Source: Mytilisepta virgata (lineage: Eukaryota > Mollusca > Bivalvia > Mytilida > Mytilidae). Taken from it: a stretch of DNA of 64,000 nucleotides. The DNA is taken from assembly GCA_028015205.1 (NCBI GenBank), contig CM051517.1, positions 59,395,455-59,459,454 of the forward strand, read 5' to 3'. Under the pieces are notes generated by a model, which worked only from the letters and a program-made list of their open reading frames with translations, had not been told where the DNA came from and did not search any database. Shown in pieces: positions 50,513 to 62,146 of this stretch (position 1 is its first letter; the number at the start of each line of letters is the position of its first letter). Made by a program: the position numbers and the translations under genes.

Positions 50513-50698
50513 TTGATTGTGATATTTGCTGCCATCAATTGTGGCATCGGTGGTTGCAAAATGAGTTTACTATCGATGTGTCTGCGGGACCTTCAAACGT
50601 ATATTAATTTAACCAAGAAATTCGAACCTGACCCTTTGAACGAGCCGTCATCTCCAACGGCATCATCTTTAAAATTGTTGTCATTCGATTTTTAGAGT
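50513..50698 (+). other. Unassigned 60-codon open frame
   Basis: The frame reads through AAINCGIGGCKMSLLSMCLR and a polar end with EPDPLNEPSSPTASS. Composition is more protein-like than most short frames here and local GC is a little higher. No homology is recognised. It could be a small exon. Confidence 0.2.
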
Positions 50699-50967
50699 TA
50701 TCTGATGAAAATCGCCGTTACACCCAATGTTTCACTAGAACTGTTTTTATATTATATTATTTAATTAAGGTAATACATTTTTCATAGCACATTTAGTGAC
50801 TTGTGTACTGCACTTTAATCCAAGCAAGAGGAGAAAATAAAGATAAGCATGAATCTGTCATGTCATTTCAGGATGCTGATTATTTTAACATGCTAAAATC
50901 GTACAAAGGGAAATAAGTCAAATATATTAACGTTATATTGTTTTCTAAATTTTCGTAATATCTCTGA

Positions 50968-51079
50968 CCAATTTATTTGGATGGCCGCGGTTTGACGTTA
51001 CGGCCAAATCTGACTAACTTGTCAACACGTATGTTGTCAGCTAGAATCCATCTCCTAGTTACAAATGTAGATACATGTA
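50968..51079 (+). pseudogene. Left part of an open frame interrupted by transposon copy 2
   Basis: From after the TGA at 50965 to the left TA of the transposon there are 37 open codons plus one base, with an in-frame ATG at 51031. Joining at one TA to 53369 keeps the frame open to TAA at 53557, 100 codons in all. I do not recognise the protein. It could be a host exon or part of an older mobile element, or the frame could be chance. Confidence 0.35.
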
Positions 51080-51114
51080 CAGTTGAGCTCAGTTCTGACC
51101 TCTCATTAGAACTG

Positions 51115-51360
51115 CCTCGGTGGCCGATTGGTCTAGATAGTTCGTCATGACTACTAATGATCACTAGCCTGTCAACGCTAAATCTCACCTGTGGCGGGGT
51201 ATGTTCGACTCCGATCTTAATTGACAAGGATTGCCATTTTCCTACCGAAGGTCGGTGGTTCTCTCCGGGTACTCCGGCTTCCTCCACCAATAAAAACTGG
51301 CCGCCGCGAAATAGCCAAATGTTCTGAAAACGGCGTTAAACCCCAACTAAAACAAACAAA
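51115..51360 (+). mobile_element. tRNA-derived SINE B, with 11-bp target duplication, inside transposon copy 2
   Basis: Same family as SINE A in plus orientation: head CTCGGTGGCCGATTGGTCTA, body ACCGAAGGTCGGTGGTTCTC, tail AACTAAAACAAACAAA. The 11-mer CATTAGAACTG flanks it at 51104-51114 and 51361-51371. Transposon copy 1 has the uninterrupted site CATTAAAACTGTCCTAAAC at the matching place. A small deletion removed part of the B-box region compared with SINE A. Confidence 0.92.
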
Positions 51361-51399
51361 CATTAGAACTGTCCTAAACTGTCATCCTGCCACCTTTAG

Positions 51400-51520
51400 A
51401 ACCGTTTATGACAGGGTGTATCCTGACCTAGAACCATTTATGACAGTTCTACCTTAGAACCATTTATGACAGTTCTAACCTAGAACCATTCTGGGCGGTT
51501 CTACCCTAGAACCATTTATG
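51400..51520. repeat. 26-bp hairpin tandem repeat, left array of transposon copy 2
   Basis: About four units of the 26-bp repeat (AGAACCATTTATGACAGTTC then TACCTT and variants). It sits at the same relative position as the left array of copy 1, displaced only by the SINE. Confidence 0.8.
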
Positions 51521-52631
51521 ACCCTGGCAATAGTTTATGAATTTTGAACATAAAAATTATAAGAAATAAATAAAATCAACTTTTATCATACCGAAATATA
51601 TTATAGAGTAAAAAAGAAAATAATTCACCCAGAATAAAGTTTTTACTAAAACTAAATGATTTAATAACTTGTCGGTGTTATTTTCTAGTATATAAAACAT
51701 TCCTCTACATATGTTTCGACAAGAGAACACTTTAAATCAAGATTTAGTCCTGTCTCTTCTTGAAATTATTGTGCAAAATGTCCATATATGTACGTTATGT
51801 CTATATAATTTTTCGATAAATTGCATTTTGTTGAAATGCATTTCTTGTTTCAAAATGGCGGTACTCATTCCAATCATCTTCTGCCTTGTCATAACGACAT
51901 AAATATCGTTCATACGAGCAAAAAGAATTAATTATATAATATATCAAATATTTACCATATAAAATTGGTAAAAAAATAAATTATTAATTTAAAATAAATT
52001 AAAATGTTAGTCATGTGACACATTTCTAATCTCTGCATTGAAATTTGGGACCAAATTATACACACCTCTTTATTGAAATGCTACATTAATTATTTTAAAA
52101 TGTAGCGTTATAAAAATTTGAAACACCGCTGATTTTGTCAGCAAAACGGTTTACCTGTATACACAAACATGTATATGTGTACCTTAAAAGTTGGAACGAT
52201 AAACATCCGGACATTCAAGGTACAATATACATGTCAAAACGTAAATTAGTTATAATTAAATGAAACACACAACATGTTACGGAGAACAAATTTCTTTACA
52301 TGTAAATTTACTTCAGATAAAAATCACACAAATTTTAACAAAAACAATAATTGGTTTTTCTCGTGGGTTAAAAAAAAATGAAAAAAAAAAAACTTCCACC
52401 ATAGCTCTTTATTACATGTATGTACTTTTGCAGTTTAGCATGAATTGGTCATAAATTTAAAATTATTAATTATTGTCATAATTTGATATATTGAAATTAT
52501 AATCGATGTGAAATGTTACTACATATTTCAAAAAAATATTGTTAAAAGTTTCGAAAAAGCAAAGACGAGGAGTACGTGCCACAATCAATACAGAGTTATC
52601 GGACATGAAAATGGACGGTTCTACCTCAGAA

Positions 52632-53042
52632 CCTTATCGTATTTCCCCATGCCTATATCGACCTGCTGAGGCCTTCACAATTTCCCGTATTTCGGCACTG
52701 TGACGTCGTAAAGAGTTGAGCCGACCCTAATATGAGCTAACCGGAATATATCAGCGACGTCATAATGTTTGACCCAACGTTGACCCGAATATATCAGGAA
52801 AACATCCGGTTATAGGCAGATTGCCATTGAAAAGTAAGAAATTCCATTAAGATTGCTAGTTAACAATACGATAAATTTATCATCAAGTTTTCTTCAAACA
52901 AATATTGTAAAATATAAGCTGCTCGACACAATATGAAGCTTTTTAGCTCGTTCGCTACGCTCACTCGCCGAAAAAGCTTCACATTGCGTCTCGCGGCTGA
53001 TATTTTACGATATACATTTGCAGAAAACCTGATAATATGTAC
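52632..53042. mobile_element. Insertion in transposon copy 2 containing a fold-back of the TCGCTACGCTCA family
   Basis: Copy 1 reads straight from AGAACC to ATTTATGAC (about 15932), while copy 2 has about 410 extra bases here. The right part (52915-53035) folds around GCTCGTTCGCTACGCTCACT, with arms AATATGAAGC/GCTTCACATT. The left part holds GACGTCGTAAAGAG and AACCGGAATATATCAG. I could not find clean terminal repeats or a target duplication. Confidence 0.7.
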
Positions 53043-53043
53043 A

Positions 53044-53300
53044 TATATGACAGTTCTGAATGGTTCTACCCTAGAACCATTTATAACAGTTCTACCCTAG
53101 AACCATTTATGACAGTTCCGCCCTAGACCCATTCTGGACGGTTCTACCTTTAAGTTAGAACCATTTATGACAGTTCTACCCTAGAACCATTTATGACAGT
53201 TCTACACTAGAACCATTTATGACAGTTCCCCCTTACAATCATTTATGACAGTTCTACCTTAGAATCATTTATAACAGAGTTGGATCTACCCTAGAACCAT
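53044..53300. repeat. 26-bp hairpin tandem repeat, right array of transposon copy 2
   Basis: About nine units of the 26-bp hairpin repeat, more than in copy 1. The array has expanded or contracted since the copies separated. One unit near 53145 is lengthened by an inserted TTTAAGTT. Confidence 0.8.
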
Positions 53301-53368
53301 TCTAGAATGGTTCCAGAACCATCCTCTCTGACCGAATAGTTGAGAGGTTAGAACTGATCTCAACTGTA

Positions 53369-53559
53369 CGTTCGACCCCGCCCTTAAATATCGGCAAAAG
53401 AATACCGAAGCGACGAAACAGTGGGAAAACTTTGTAAGATCGAAATCCAGAGGCAAGACAAACTCATGTGAATGCAACATACCAGACAATATCACAAGGA
53501 TACACACAAATGTGTATAATAAACTAAATAAAATTAGAACAAGAGAGCACAGAAACTAA
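53369..53559 (+). pseudogene. Right part of the interrupted open frame
   Basis: This starts at the right TA of transposon copy 2 and is open to TAA at 53557-53559. The translation is polar and basic, includes DPALKYRQKNTEATKQWENF and a later CEC, and is not recognised. It is paired with 50968-51079 only by frame continuity across the presumed insertion point. Confidence 0.35.
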
Positions 53560-53564
53560 ACCAC

Positions 53565-55160
53565 TGGCAATGTGAAGTCCCACTAAGCATGTCTTGCTTC
53601 GTTAACGGCACCCGTCACATTGCCACTCAATTATTGTCCGGTGAGGTTTCATTTCTAGAAGGGCGTGAAAATTAACTGAAGACATGTAGTCTCTTAATTG
53701 ACGAAGGGTTCAAATTTTATACTCAATAATATAAAATAGGGTCGTTACGAAATAGTCTATTACACGTAAAACCCAAACATGTTGTTCAAAATAAAGTCTT
53801 CAATATATTATTCATTAGTGATTATAAAAACGTCATAACAACATCGGATACAATTCGCTCCTAAATTTGGTTTCCGAGTAGAAAACTATGAAAATTATAA
53901 AAATATTGCGAATATAATTCAAAACGGACGACTTAAATGTATTACAGATAATGCCAACCTTGCTTAAGGGTGTTGACATCTTAATTTTAATAGAACTTCT
54001 GCTAATTTTTAGCACATCACAAGTATATGCATCTTTCAAATGAAAAATAAATGAAGCATAATGAACTTACCCCAAAATAACTGATGATGCTGTCATGTTT
54101 CCCCGACTTCAGGTTGTAACTGCTTTTCTATAATAATTAGAATACACGTCTTCAAGACAACCTCTTTTATGACACGAGATGACACTGAACGAAATAAGAA
54201 GTGTCAATCTGCATGTACTTCTTAATTGTCTTGTGACAGAATTTTACCTTGTTTCTTAAAAGGACACCTAAATATTACCTTAGTTATGAAAGAACACCTG
54301 TCACTTACGTAGAAACCGCAACAGTAGTTTACATGTGACCTTTGAGATGAATGAAATATTTTTAAATTTTTTGTTGGTATGTTTGACATTGTTTCCATTG
54401 TTAAATGTAGTTTATGATATCTCTAATTTATTTTTTAAAAATCTGTCATTGTCTAATGACATGTTCTATCATCATTTTGGTTCACACAAGAACATTTCCA
54501 TCTCCGGATCAAATTATATCAATCAAACTTTAGACTGTTAAATGAGGCGAAAATCCCAAACAATCGTTTTAAACAAGAAAAATACCAATTACAAATTAAA
54601 AAAAAATATGTTTATGTCTAGAAAGGAATTAAAAAAATGCAATGGAATGTAAACAAACATCAACATTTTCTGACATGTTTTTGAATTCGATGATCATGGT
54701 ACATTTGTATATGACAGAATATATATAAAACCAAAAATTCAAATAAATTTAGAACAAGACAAGAAGACAACAAGCAAATGTGAGCTCTAGCGAAATCAGG
54801 TGCTCCAAACGGGACCATGTAAGTATGTAGGCCCCTTTCATTTTGTATGTGAGTATAATCCGGTTCAGTCTTAATTTCTACTAGAAATGTAACTGATGAT
54901 TTAAAGTTTATAGTGTAAGTTGTGATTTAGAAACTTAATATTAAGTCGTGACAAACTCCATGACATGTCATGAAACTACCTAGAAAGGCGAAGTCTATGA
55001 TTTTGGATTAAAAATCATAGCCTTTTTCATAAAGTTTTGATTCAAATCGCTAATGGCCGTTTTTTTGCCTTACTTATCCAGACCCATGTGTTACAAAGTG
55101 TCGGTGGTTTCTTTAATAACAAGTTCACAAGGGTAGACAAGATGCTTAAAGGAATAAATA
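53565..55160. other. No gene seen
   Basis: Contains a GC-richer phrase GTTAACGGCACCCGTCACAT at about 53602 whose second half also occurs inverted at 48062-48071 (CGGGTGCCGT), possibly pieces of one more dispersed element. Confidence 0.5.
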
Positions 55161-55171
55161 TTGAAATATAT

Positions 55172-55338
55172 TCGACTCGGATCTTAATTGACAAGGATTG
55201 CCAATTTTCCTACCGAAGGTCGGTGGTTCTCTCCGGGTACTCCGGCTTCCTCCACCAATAAAAACTGGCCGCCGCGAAATGGCCAAATGTGCTGAAAACG
55301 GCGTTAAACCCCAACTAAACAAACAAACAAACAAACAG
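55172..55338 (+). mobile_element. SINE C, 5'-truncated copy of the same family
   Basis: It lacks the tRNA-like head and begins at TCGACTCGGATCTTAATTG. The body and (AAAC)n tail closely match SINE B. A 7-bp AATATAT occurs on both sides (55165-55171 and 55339-55345), a plausible short target duplication. Truncation at the 5' end fits LINE-driven retroposition. Confidence 0.87.
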
Positions 55339-55349
55339 AATATATACAA

Positions 55350-58300
55350 CGGTCCTGTTTTAAAATTTAATTGTTGCAGTTAATTACTGCTATACAGAAC
55401 TACTGGAGAAACTGAAAAACTGGTTTCAGTTTCCTCGTAACCAGAATAATCCAGTCGTTATATTCGCTCACTGCGATCACTCCATTAACGCCTGAACGCC
55501 TATTGGAACCGGAAGTAAATTACAAAATGGAATTATTCTTGGAATGTGGAAAACCCTATTCAAATCTTAGGTCATTGTTTATATTCCATGACAACACATG
55601 TGAAGTTATCTATTTTGTACCTCCCGCCAATGCTATTTTTGTACAATAGAAAGACGTCATATTTGTTGTCATGGAAGATTTTTACATATACGCAAACTCA
55701 AACCACAACGACAATTTGATTGGCTCTCTCTTTCAGACAGCAGCTGACGCGCATGTGAAACGTATCGCCTTCAAGCCGCACTCGGCTCACCTCGACCGAT
55801 TACGTTCCTCCATCTAACCACGGCTGTATCACGATGGAGTACATAAGAAATATTTTAAGGAGTTCAAACACGTATTAAAAAAATTGATATTTTAATTTTC
55901 ATCATAAAAAACTAATTCGTTATTCAACTTACATCCAGATATATTCATTTGCTGCATAAGTATAGAATTCTGTTTAAATTTCAGAATATATTCACTGTAT
56001 TTAATTCTCCCAACTAAAGACGCTGTGTTTTCAAAATTATAAGTTCGCGCACACTCGGAAGTACATTTTTTTTACCCATCTAACAACGATATTTTTCCGG
56101 ACACGTATGTACCAATGTTAAATTCGTTGCCAGTCCAATGTCGTTTTATGTATTATTGATCTTGGTATGTTGACATAGAAACCGTACTAATCTTTTTAGT
56201 TTGTGATTTACGTACTATTGAAGCGTTTAATGGTTTCGTGTATATTATTAACAAGTAAAACTGTAACGGATATATAAAAAACGTTAATTTTTTTTCTCTG
56301 TAAATTTACCTGTATCGAGGTCGCCATCATGGCATTATCAGATACCATTCTGAAAGAACTACGAAAGGACCTAAAGCAGCACTTGTTACCAATAAACATT
56401 TCCTGCTACCAACTTTGATACACTATAGGTTAACATTTCTACAATTATTGTCACATTAACAGTGTTCAAGACCGAAAATATGGAAATATTTCCAATCATA
56501 TGAATAACTTAATTAAATTGTAATATTTAGTCCTACAAAAAAGCGGAAAAGATGTGTTTGTACATTAACTTAGACCTGTCAGTAGAACTGGTCTAAGTTA
56601 ACTTGGTGAGAGGTTATGTCTGCATATAACTGTTCTTCAATGTTGAAAATAACATACCAATTATTACCAATAATTTTGTTGCCAATTGTACACGGTAATT
56701 TTATTTATATATTATTCGGAAACATCAGCTGAAAGCTATGCATACATTATATACACTGACAAGTGCATGTAGTATATAGTTGTACTATAACGGAGTATAA
56801 AATTAATAATAATGTTAATTAGATATATAAATTAAAATATTGTCCTTTCTATCAATGTATAGTTACAAACATATTGACATAGAAGGAAACCTACATTGAC
56901 AGCGTTGTCTGAACAAACTGCTGTCACGATTCACGTTTAATCGTGAGTCTATCAAGACACTGAGAAAACGAAAAATTAACAAAATGTAACAGTCAATAGA
57001 ACACTGATACTCTTTATGGTTCGAATCGTTCGTTCAAAATGACTTAAATTAAAGGTATAACTGAAAACGAGTAATAACTGTAAAAGTGAACTGTTACGAA
57101 GTCTCCCAATCGAAGTAACTGATATCTCGAATGCCTTACATTGTATTCAATAAATTATGTGTTTTTCAGAGACTGAACTGGGAAATTGTTCTTATAAATT
57201 GTATGCATACTTAATAGAGAGGTTACTTGAAAATCGTGATATGAGTATTTTTTTGTGACTCGGAGTTTTACAGTCATATATTTGTACAATTTCACACATG
57301 ATCAACTTTTGCTTGTCGACATGCTGCATTGATAGAGATATATCCCAATATTTCTGAACAGATTTAGAACTGATTTTATTGTACGGTGTAATAAAATGCA
57401 TTCGGTTTCATTAGATAAAAATAATAAAAAAGTCTTCTTACCTGCCGTGATAAGTCCTCCCAACATCAAGTTTGAATCATATTTATATAAGATTGCAACA
57501 CAACAAGAATTTTTTAAAATTTATGACCAAGCAAATGAAATAATATCTATTATTACATATCATATCCGATACATTGATGTCTTCCTTGTATCAATATTAT
57601 ATTTAATCTACAATCCGATGTAAGGACAGAAAATAAAATAATTAAAAGATAAAACACCACATTAATAATAAAAAATTATCTGAGTTTCCTATTCATAAAA
57701 TTAAATCTATATGTATCTATAAAGAAAGACAGCTATTAATTTCTTTTTAACACAACACCTACAGAAAAGAAAAAAAACCAACTGGACAGTCATGATCACC
57801 GGCCATACCCTGCAAAAATGCATTAAACGGGTTAACAAAAATATACATGTATTTACATTTAAATTTGTGATGGACGGGTTTACAGTTTTAAAAACTACCC
57901 TATAACACATCCACAATGGCAGAACGAAATCAGTGTCATCTTTTGATAGATATCATTCAGAAACAAAATTTCTTCTCTTAGTAAGTGACCTTGTCAACCT
58001 TTTACCCTCTGGAGTCAATAACAACAGGATTTTTCTCTTTCATTGTCATTCATTTGCGTAAGGGGGAGGCAAAATTCAATATACATATAAAAATCTTAGG
58101 ATATGGGGTAAACGTCAATGAACTTATAATGGCCCCTTTGACCCTTTTATTTTGGAAACGGTGAACGATACAAAAAAGAAAAAAAAAAAATCTGCGGTAA
58201 CTTTAGTTGGGTTTTCCGTGAGGAATCATTTTTAAAAATTTCATGAAATACGATGAAGAATTAAAAAATTTCAAAAATTAGCGCGTCACTTTATATCTTA

Positions 58301-58535
58301 AAAATGATAACTGATATAGACAAAAACGGATCGAAAGTGATTTTGTTTTCTTTTTCAGCAAGGAACATTATAAACAAGCCACATAAAAATCTTGCAAAAA
58401 GTAAAAAAGTTAGACCAATACAGTTTAGCATTAAATATTATTGGAGATATCTTCGATGATAAATACATTTGTAACAATTTATGATCTTCCGGGAATAGTA
58501 AATTATCCCCGCGGCAATACAAATTGAACACTATT
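55350..58535. other. No gene seen
   Basis: AT-rich. 55440-55510 carries TATTCGCTCACTGCGATCAC, a distant echo of the fold-back core. Short frames look random. Confidence 0.55.
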
Positions 58536-58540
58536 GATTT

Positions 58541-58945
58541 GATGGGACGGGTGATAACCCCCTGGGGGAGCGAGGTATGTGTTATTTGGTGGGTCTTACC
58601 ATGGGGAATAAGAAAATGTATGGTTTAGGGGTGGGGATTCTAACGGTTTTTGAGATAATTGGACATTGATTATGAGGGTAAGGATCACTCTACTGAAAGA
58701 ATGAGGTACATGTCATTTAATGCGTCTTGTTACGGAGAATAATAAAATATATGATTTAAAGCTATAGATTTTAATTGTATATGAAGTTTTTCAAAATTAT
58801 CGACTTTGGGGGGTGGGGATGACCCCCCCCCTAAGAGGAACGAGGTATTTGTCATTTAATAGGTGCTGTCACGTTGTATAATAAAATATATGATATGAGA
58901 TGGTCACTCTCGTATAATTTTTAGAGAAAATAAAATTCCCCATAG
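58541..58945 (+). repeat. Decayed tandem repeat, three units of about 140 bp
   Basis: Each unit carries GAGGTATGTGTTATTTGGTG or a variant (GAGGTACATGTCATTTAATG, GAGGTATTTGTCATTTAATA), then a GAATAA or ATAATAAAATATATGAT phrase and a GGGTGGGGA boundary. Divergence is strong, but order is kept. Confidence 0.75.
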
Positions 58946-59501
58946 TGTCCTATAGTAAACCCCTAGCATTTCTGAACTGCTCATTATACGTCTCAGTGAC
59001 CCCCATCAAAAAATGAATAAAATTAGGCACACCTAGAAACATTGATCTCTCATCATTGAAAATCTCAGATCCATATCTGTGATGGTTATTGAGAACTCGG
59101 ACGAAAAATCGGACAGGAAGAAAAAAAAGTTGGATGAAAATCGAAAATCAAAATCTACAAGTCTCTATTAAGAGACTTAATTAGAAGATTGCACAACCGA
59201 TATAAAATTTTGTGGGATATCTAGTCCTATTAGAAGACCGTTTGGCGTCAGTGGAAATCGACTAATGGAAAAAATGATTGTTGCTATTAGCCGGGAAAAA
59301 TTATGTTCTCTTCCGGAACACATATCTGCTTATAAAAAATGTCACAGAAAACAAACCAAAACAAAAGTGCTTTACTTGATCAAATTCTTTGGAACCCTCA
59401 ACAAATGTAGTTGTCAAAAATATAATATCAAAACTTTTTTAATTTTATTAATAAGCATGGCCTTTTTAAGAGAAATAACCTTACACAAAATGATTTAAAT
59501 A

Positions 59502-59689
59502 CTGTAAATTCGGAAATTATTGCGAAAAATGCGACAGGGTTGTAACCGCAATAATTTAAACTCGCATTTTGGAATTTTTTATATGAACGAAGGGGATTTT
59601 TCTCAATATCGCAAAAATTAAAATCGCATTTTGGTCTAAAATGACAAAATCGCAATAATAAATGCATGGAATAATTTCTGAATTTACAG
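59502..59689. mobile_element. TA-flanked MITE with CTGTAAATTC termini
   Basis: The 188-bp element has ends CTGTAAATTCGGAAATTATT and its inverse AATAATTTCTGAATTTACAG, flanked by TA (59500-59501 and 59690-59691). The interior is also partly palindromic, with repeated TCGCA and TGCGA words such as CGCAATAATTTAAACTCGCA. It folds almost end to end. Confidence 0.88.
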
Positions 59690-59694
59690 TATTG

Positions 59695-61690
59695 AATCTG
59701 GCAACCACTAGTCAAAAATATATTTCACTGTGTACTTGTCTGATAGATCGACACATTTGCCAAAAAAAAAAATCATTTTAGTTATAGTACGCGAAGGTAA
59801 AAAAATGAAAACATGTACTTAATTTTCGTAATAATCTATGATCAAACAAAACCCTCTTTGTCGCGTTTATATAATGACGCTTTGAGGTAATTGAATGTCA
59901 TTTAATGTTGTGTAACTTGAATCTATATATAAAAAAAATTTGTTTTATGTCATATTATCTGTACCGTTTCATTAAATAACATAGTTACATAATTTGATCC
60001 ATTGCGCATGCTGTCTTTTTTTTTCAAAATGTCTTTTGTGACGTTATCATCACGTTATCAGTCTGTACTGTATCTATATGGATGAAAAATACAACATGAA
60101 ATAGTCTTTCTGTTTGTTGTTGAGTTTAATTTAGCTTTCAACTTATATGAAGCAATAAACTGTTGTCGACAAAATCTTCTTGTATAATGCCGTGACCTAG
60201 ATGCCATAGTCTATTCCACATGAGTTTCTCTGGGGTTTGGCAAAGTCTCGCATGGTCGGGGACATAAATGTTGTACGAACATCACATTATAATGGGGTTG
60301 CACATTCTCTTTCAGACATACATTATTACATAAAAAAGAGTATTATTTTTTCAAAGGGGTTATTTTATTTTTTTATTCGCTAATTTGTATGTAAAAAGTA
60401 CATGTACATGCTGTACGCTTCTTAGATTGTTGTGCATACTAGTGCGCCTCCAATATATCATTGTAAACCTCGTCATTGATATTTAAAATCTCTATAGATT
60501 GAAAAATGGACTAAAAATATGTCATTTCATCAATGTTAAGTGGAAATTAACATGATTAAGGACGTCTTATGTAAAATTTCAATGTAGGTGACCCTCAATG
60601 TTTCAGATTCTGCATAAAAATGCCTTACCTGTAAGATAAAAGTATGTTTTCCGGCCCCTTTTCTCACAATTTAGCTTACCACTTAATAGTCTTAAAATGA
60701 TTGCCTCATAGACGCCAAGTGCTCATAGTAGTTATACAATACCCATTCTATCTACATGATTTTCTTAGGATATTTTCTCATCTTCAGGAGCCGTAGCTAG
60801 CTAGGGTTTTTCTCAGTTGCCGGTCAAATTCTGTTGTACCTCTATCTCGTCATAACGTTTCCATATAATTAACAGTATGCTTAGTCTTCCAGTCACTGGA
60901 TATTGCAACCATTTTAAAAGACTGGATTGCATTGAATTTATATATTAGGCCCTTACCGACCACATTTACAGGAAAAAAAATGATAGTGATGACATAGGCA
61001 TACACGTTTATTATCAATTATTCTCCCATATGAATGAAATCTTCACGCTACAGTAATAACGTGTCAGTATATGGTCATTAAATTTGATAATTAATCAGGT
61101 GACATACTTATTACACATTATAAATATTTAGCGTAGCAACTACATGTGTATATATAGTATTAAATTAACATTTCCTAAAACATGCAATGTACTTTATAGT
61201 TTTAGGTAAAGACTTAGTTCCAGTTTATATCCCATTCGTACAATTGATGCCCTGCATGTCGTATCATTCCTAATCAGTAGTAGACTTGGAAGAAGGAAAC
61301 CATACTGAGCATGCGTGAGCAATTGAAGGTCTATTTATATAGGTCCATATTGCATCACCAAAATTTAATCGTCTGAAGTCTCCGTGTTCACCTAAAACAC
61401 GGAGCATGTAATTCAATTTCTTGTTAAACTTTTCCTTCAGATAGTTTTCGATATGGTATTAGCGATTTTTAAGGGCCTTTAAAATAAAAAAATTAGGTAC
61501 TTATATTCACAGACCTCTTCGATTTCATTTTCACCCAAAATCCATTTCTTATTTTTATCTTACCTTTGATCCAGGATGAGAACTTTTGGCTTTTTGGATT
61601 AAACTTTAAATTCCATTTTGAAGCAAACAAATGGGCTATGTATAAAAGTCTTTGTAATTCGACGCATACTTTTCCGATTAAACAATGTCA
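59695..61690. other. No gene seen
   Basis: AT-rich. CTCTTCGATTTCATTTTCAC at about 61515 recurs at about 62237 and belongs to the mosaic region that follows. Confidence 0.55.
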
Positions 61691-61700
61691 TCAGCGAAAA

Positions 61701-62061
61701 AATTGATTGATTGATTGATTGTTGCTTTACGTCCAGTGGCAAATATCTCGTGCTTCTTCAGGACGAGAACCAGTTCAATTTATCAAACAATTCAAATAGG
61801 GGTGGGATAGGACACAAAAAGGGAACCAATTTTGACTGCCACTGTAAAAGGAAGATGGTTGGGTAAGGTCGGATAATCTAGCCTTCTGTAGCGGCATTAG
61901 CCTACTCTTTTTCAGAAGGGGTCCTGAGTGTGTAGGGAGTGTGGCATTCTTCAAACACGTTACCCACTATGGTCCGCGGTCAGGCTTATCGTATTATGAC
62001 CTGACAACCCCCCAACCAGAGGGTGTGGGTTGAGCTACCGTGTTCCATCACAGGTGCCTAG
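61701..62061 (-). mobile_element. (AATC)n-tailed short retroposon, copy 2, with 10-bp target duplication
   Basis: On the minus strand it runs from CTAGGCACCTGTGATGG to ATTTGCCACTGGACGTAAAG and a tail of CAATCAATCAATCAATT. The 10-mer TCAGCGAAAA lies on both sides (61691-61700 and 62062-62071). A tail repeat plus a target duplication indicates retroposition. No tRNA-like head is obvious, so the source of the 5' end is unclear. Confidence 0.87.
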
Positions 62062-62146
62062 TCAGCGAAAAGAAGAAATTATTATTTCAGACGTTATTCG
62101 CAAATTTTCTTCTTTCAATATCGCAACAAGATCATACATTTATACT

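Larger units (their letters stand above)
51080..53366. mobile_element. Non-autonomous TA-flanked DNA transposon, copy 2
   Basis: This second copy has cleaner ends: CAGTTGAGCTCAGTTCT plus 9 further bases on the left, and the inverse on the right, flanked by TA at 51078-51079 and 53367-53368. The 26-bp hairpin repeats form arrays at about 51400-51520 and 53044-53300. The interior 51525-52610 matches copy 1 nearly end to end. It carries a SINE (51115-51360) near the left end and a roughly 0.41 kb insertion (52632-53042) near the right end that copy 1 lacks. No coding capacity is visible. The two copies define the family limits because their flanks are unrelated. Confidence 0.87.

Noticed and set aside
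51221..51457. 78-codon frame with LRVLRLPPPIKTGRREIAKC
   Set aside because: It is a translation of the SINE body. Nearly the same peptide appears at 55198-55383 for the same reason.
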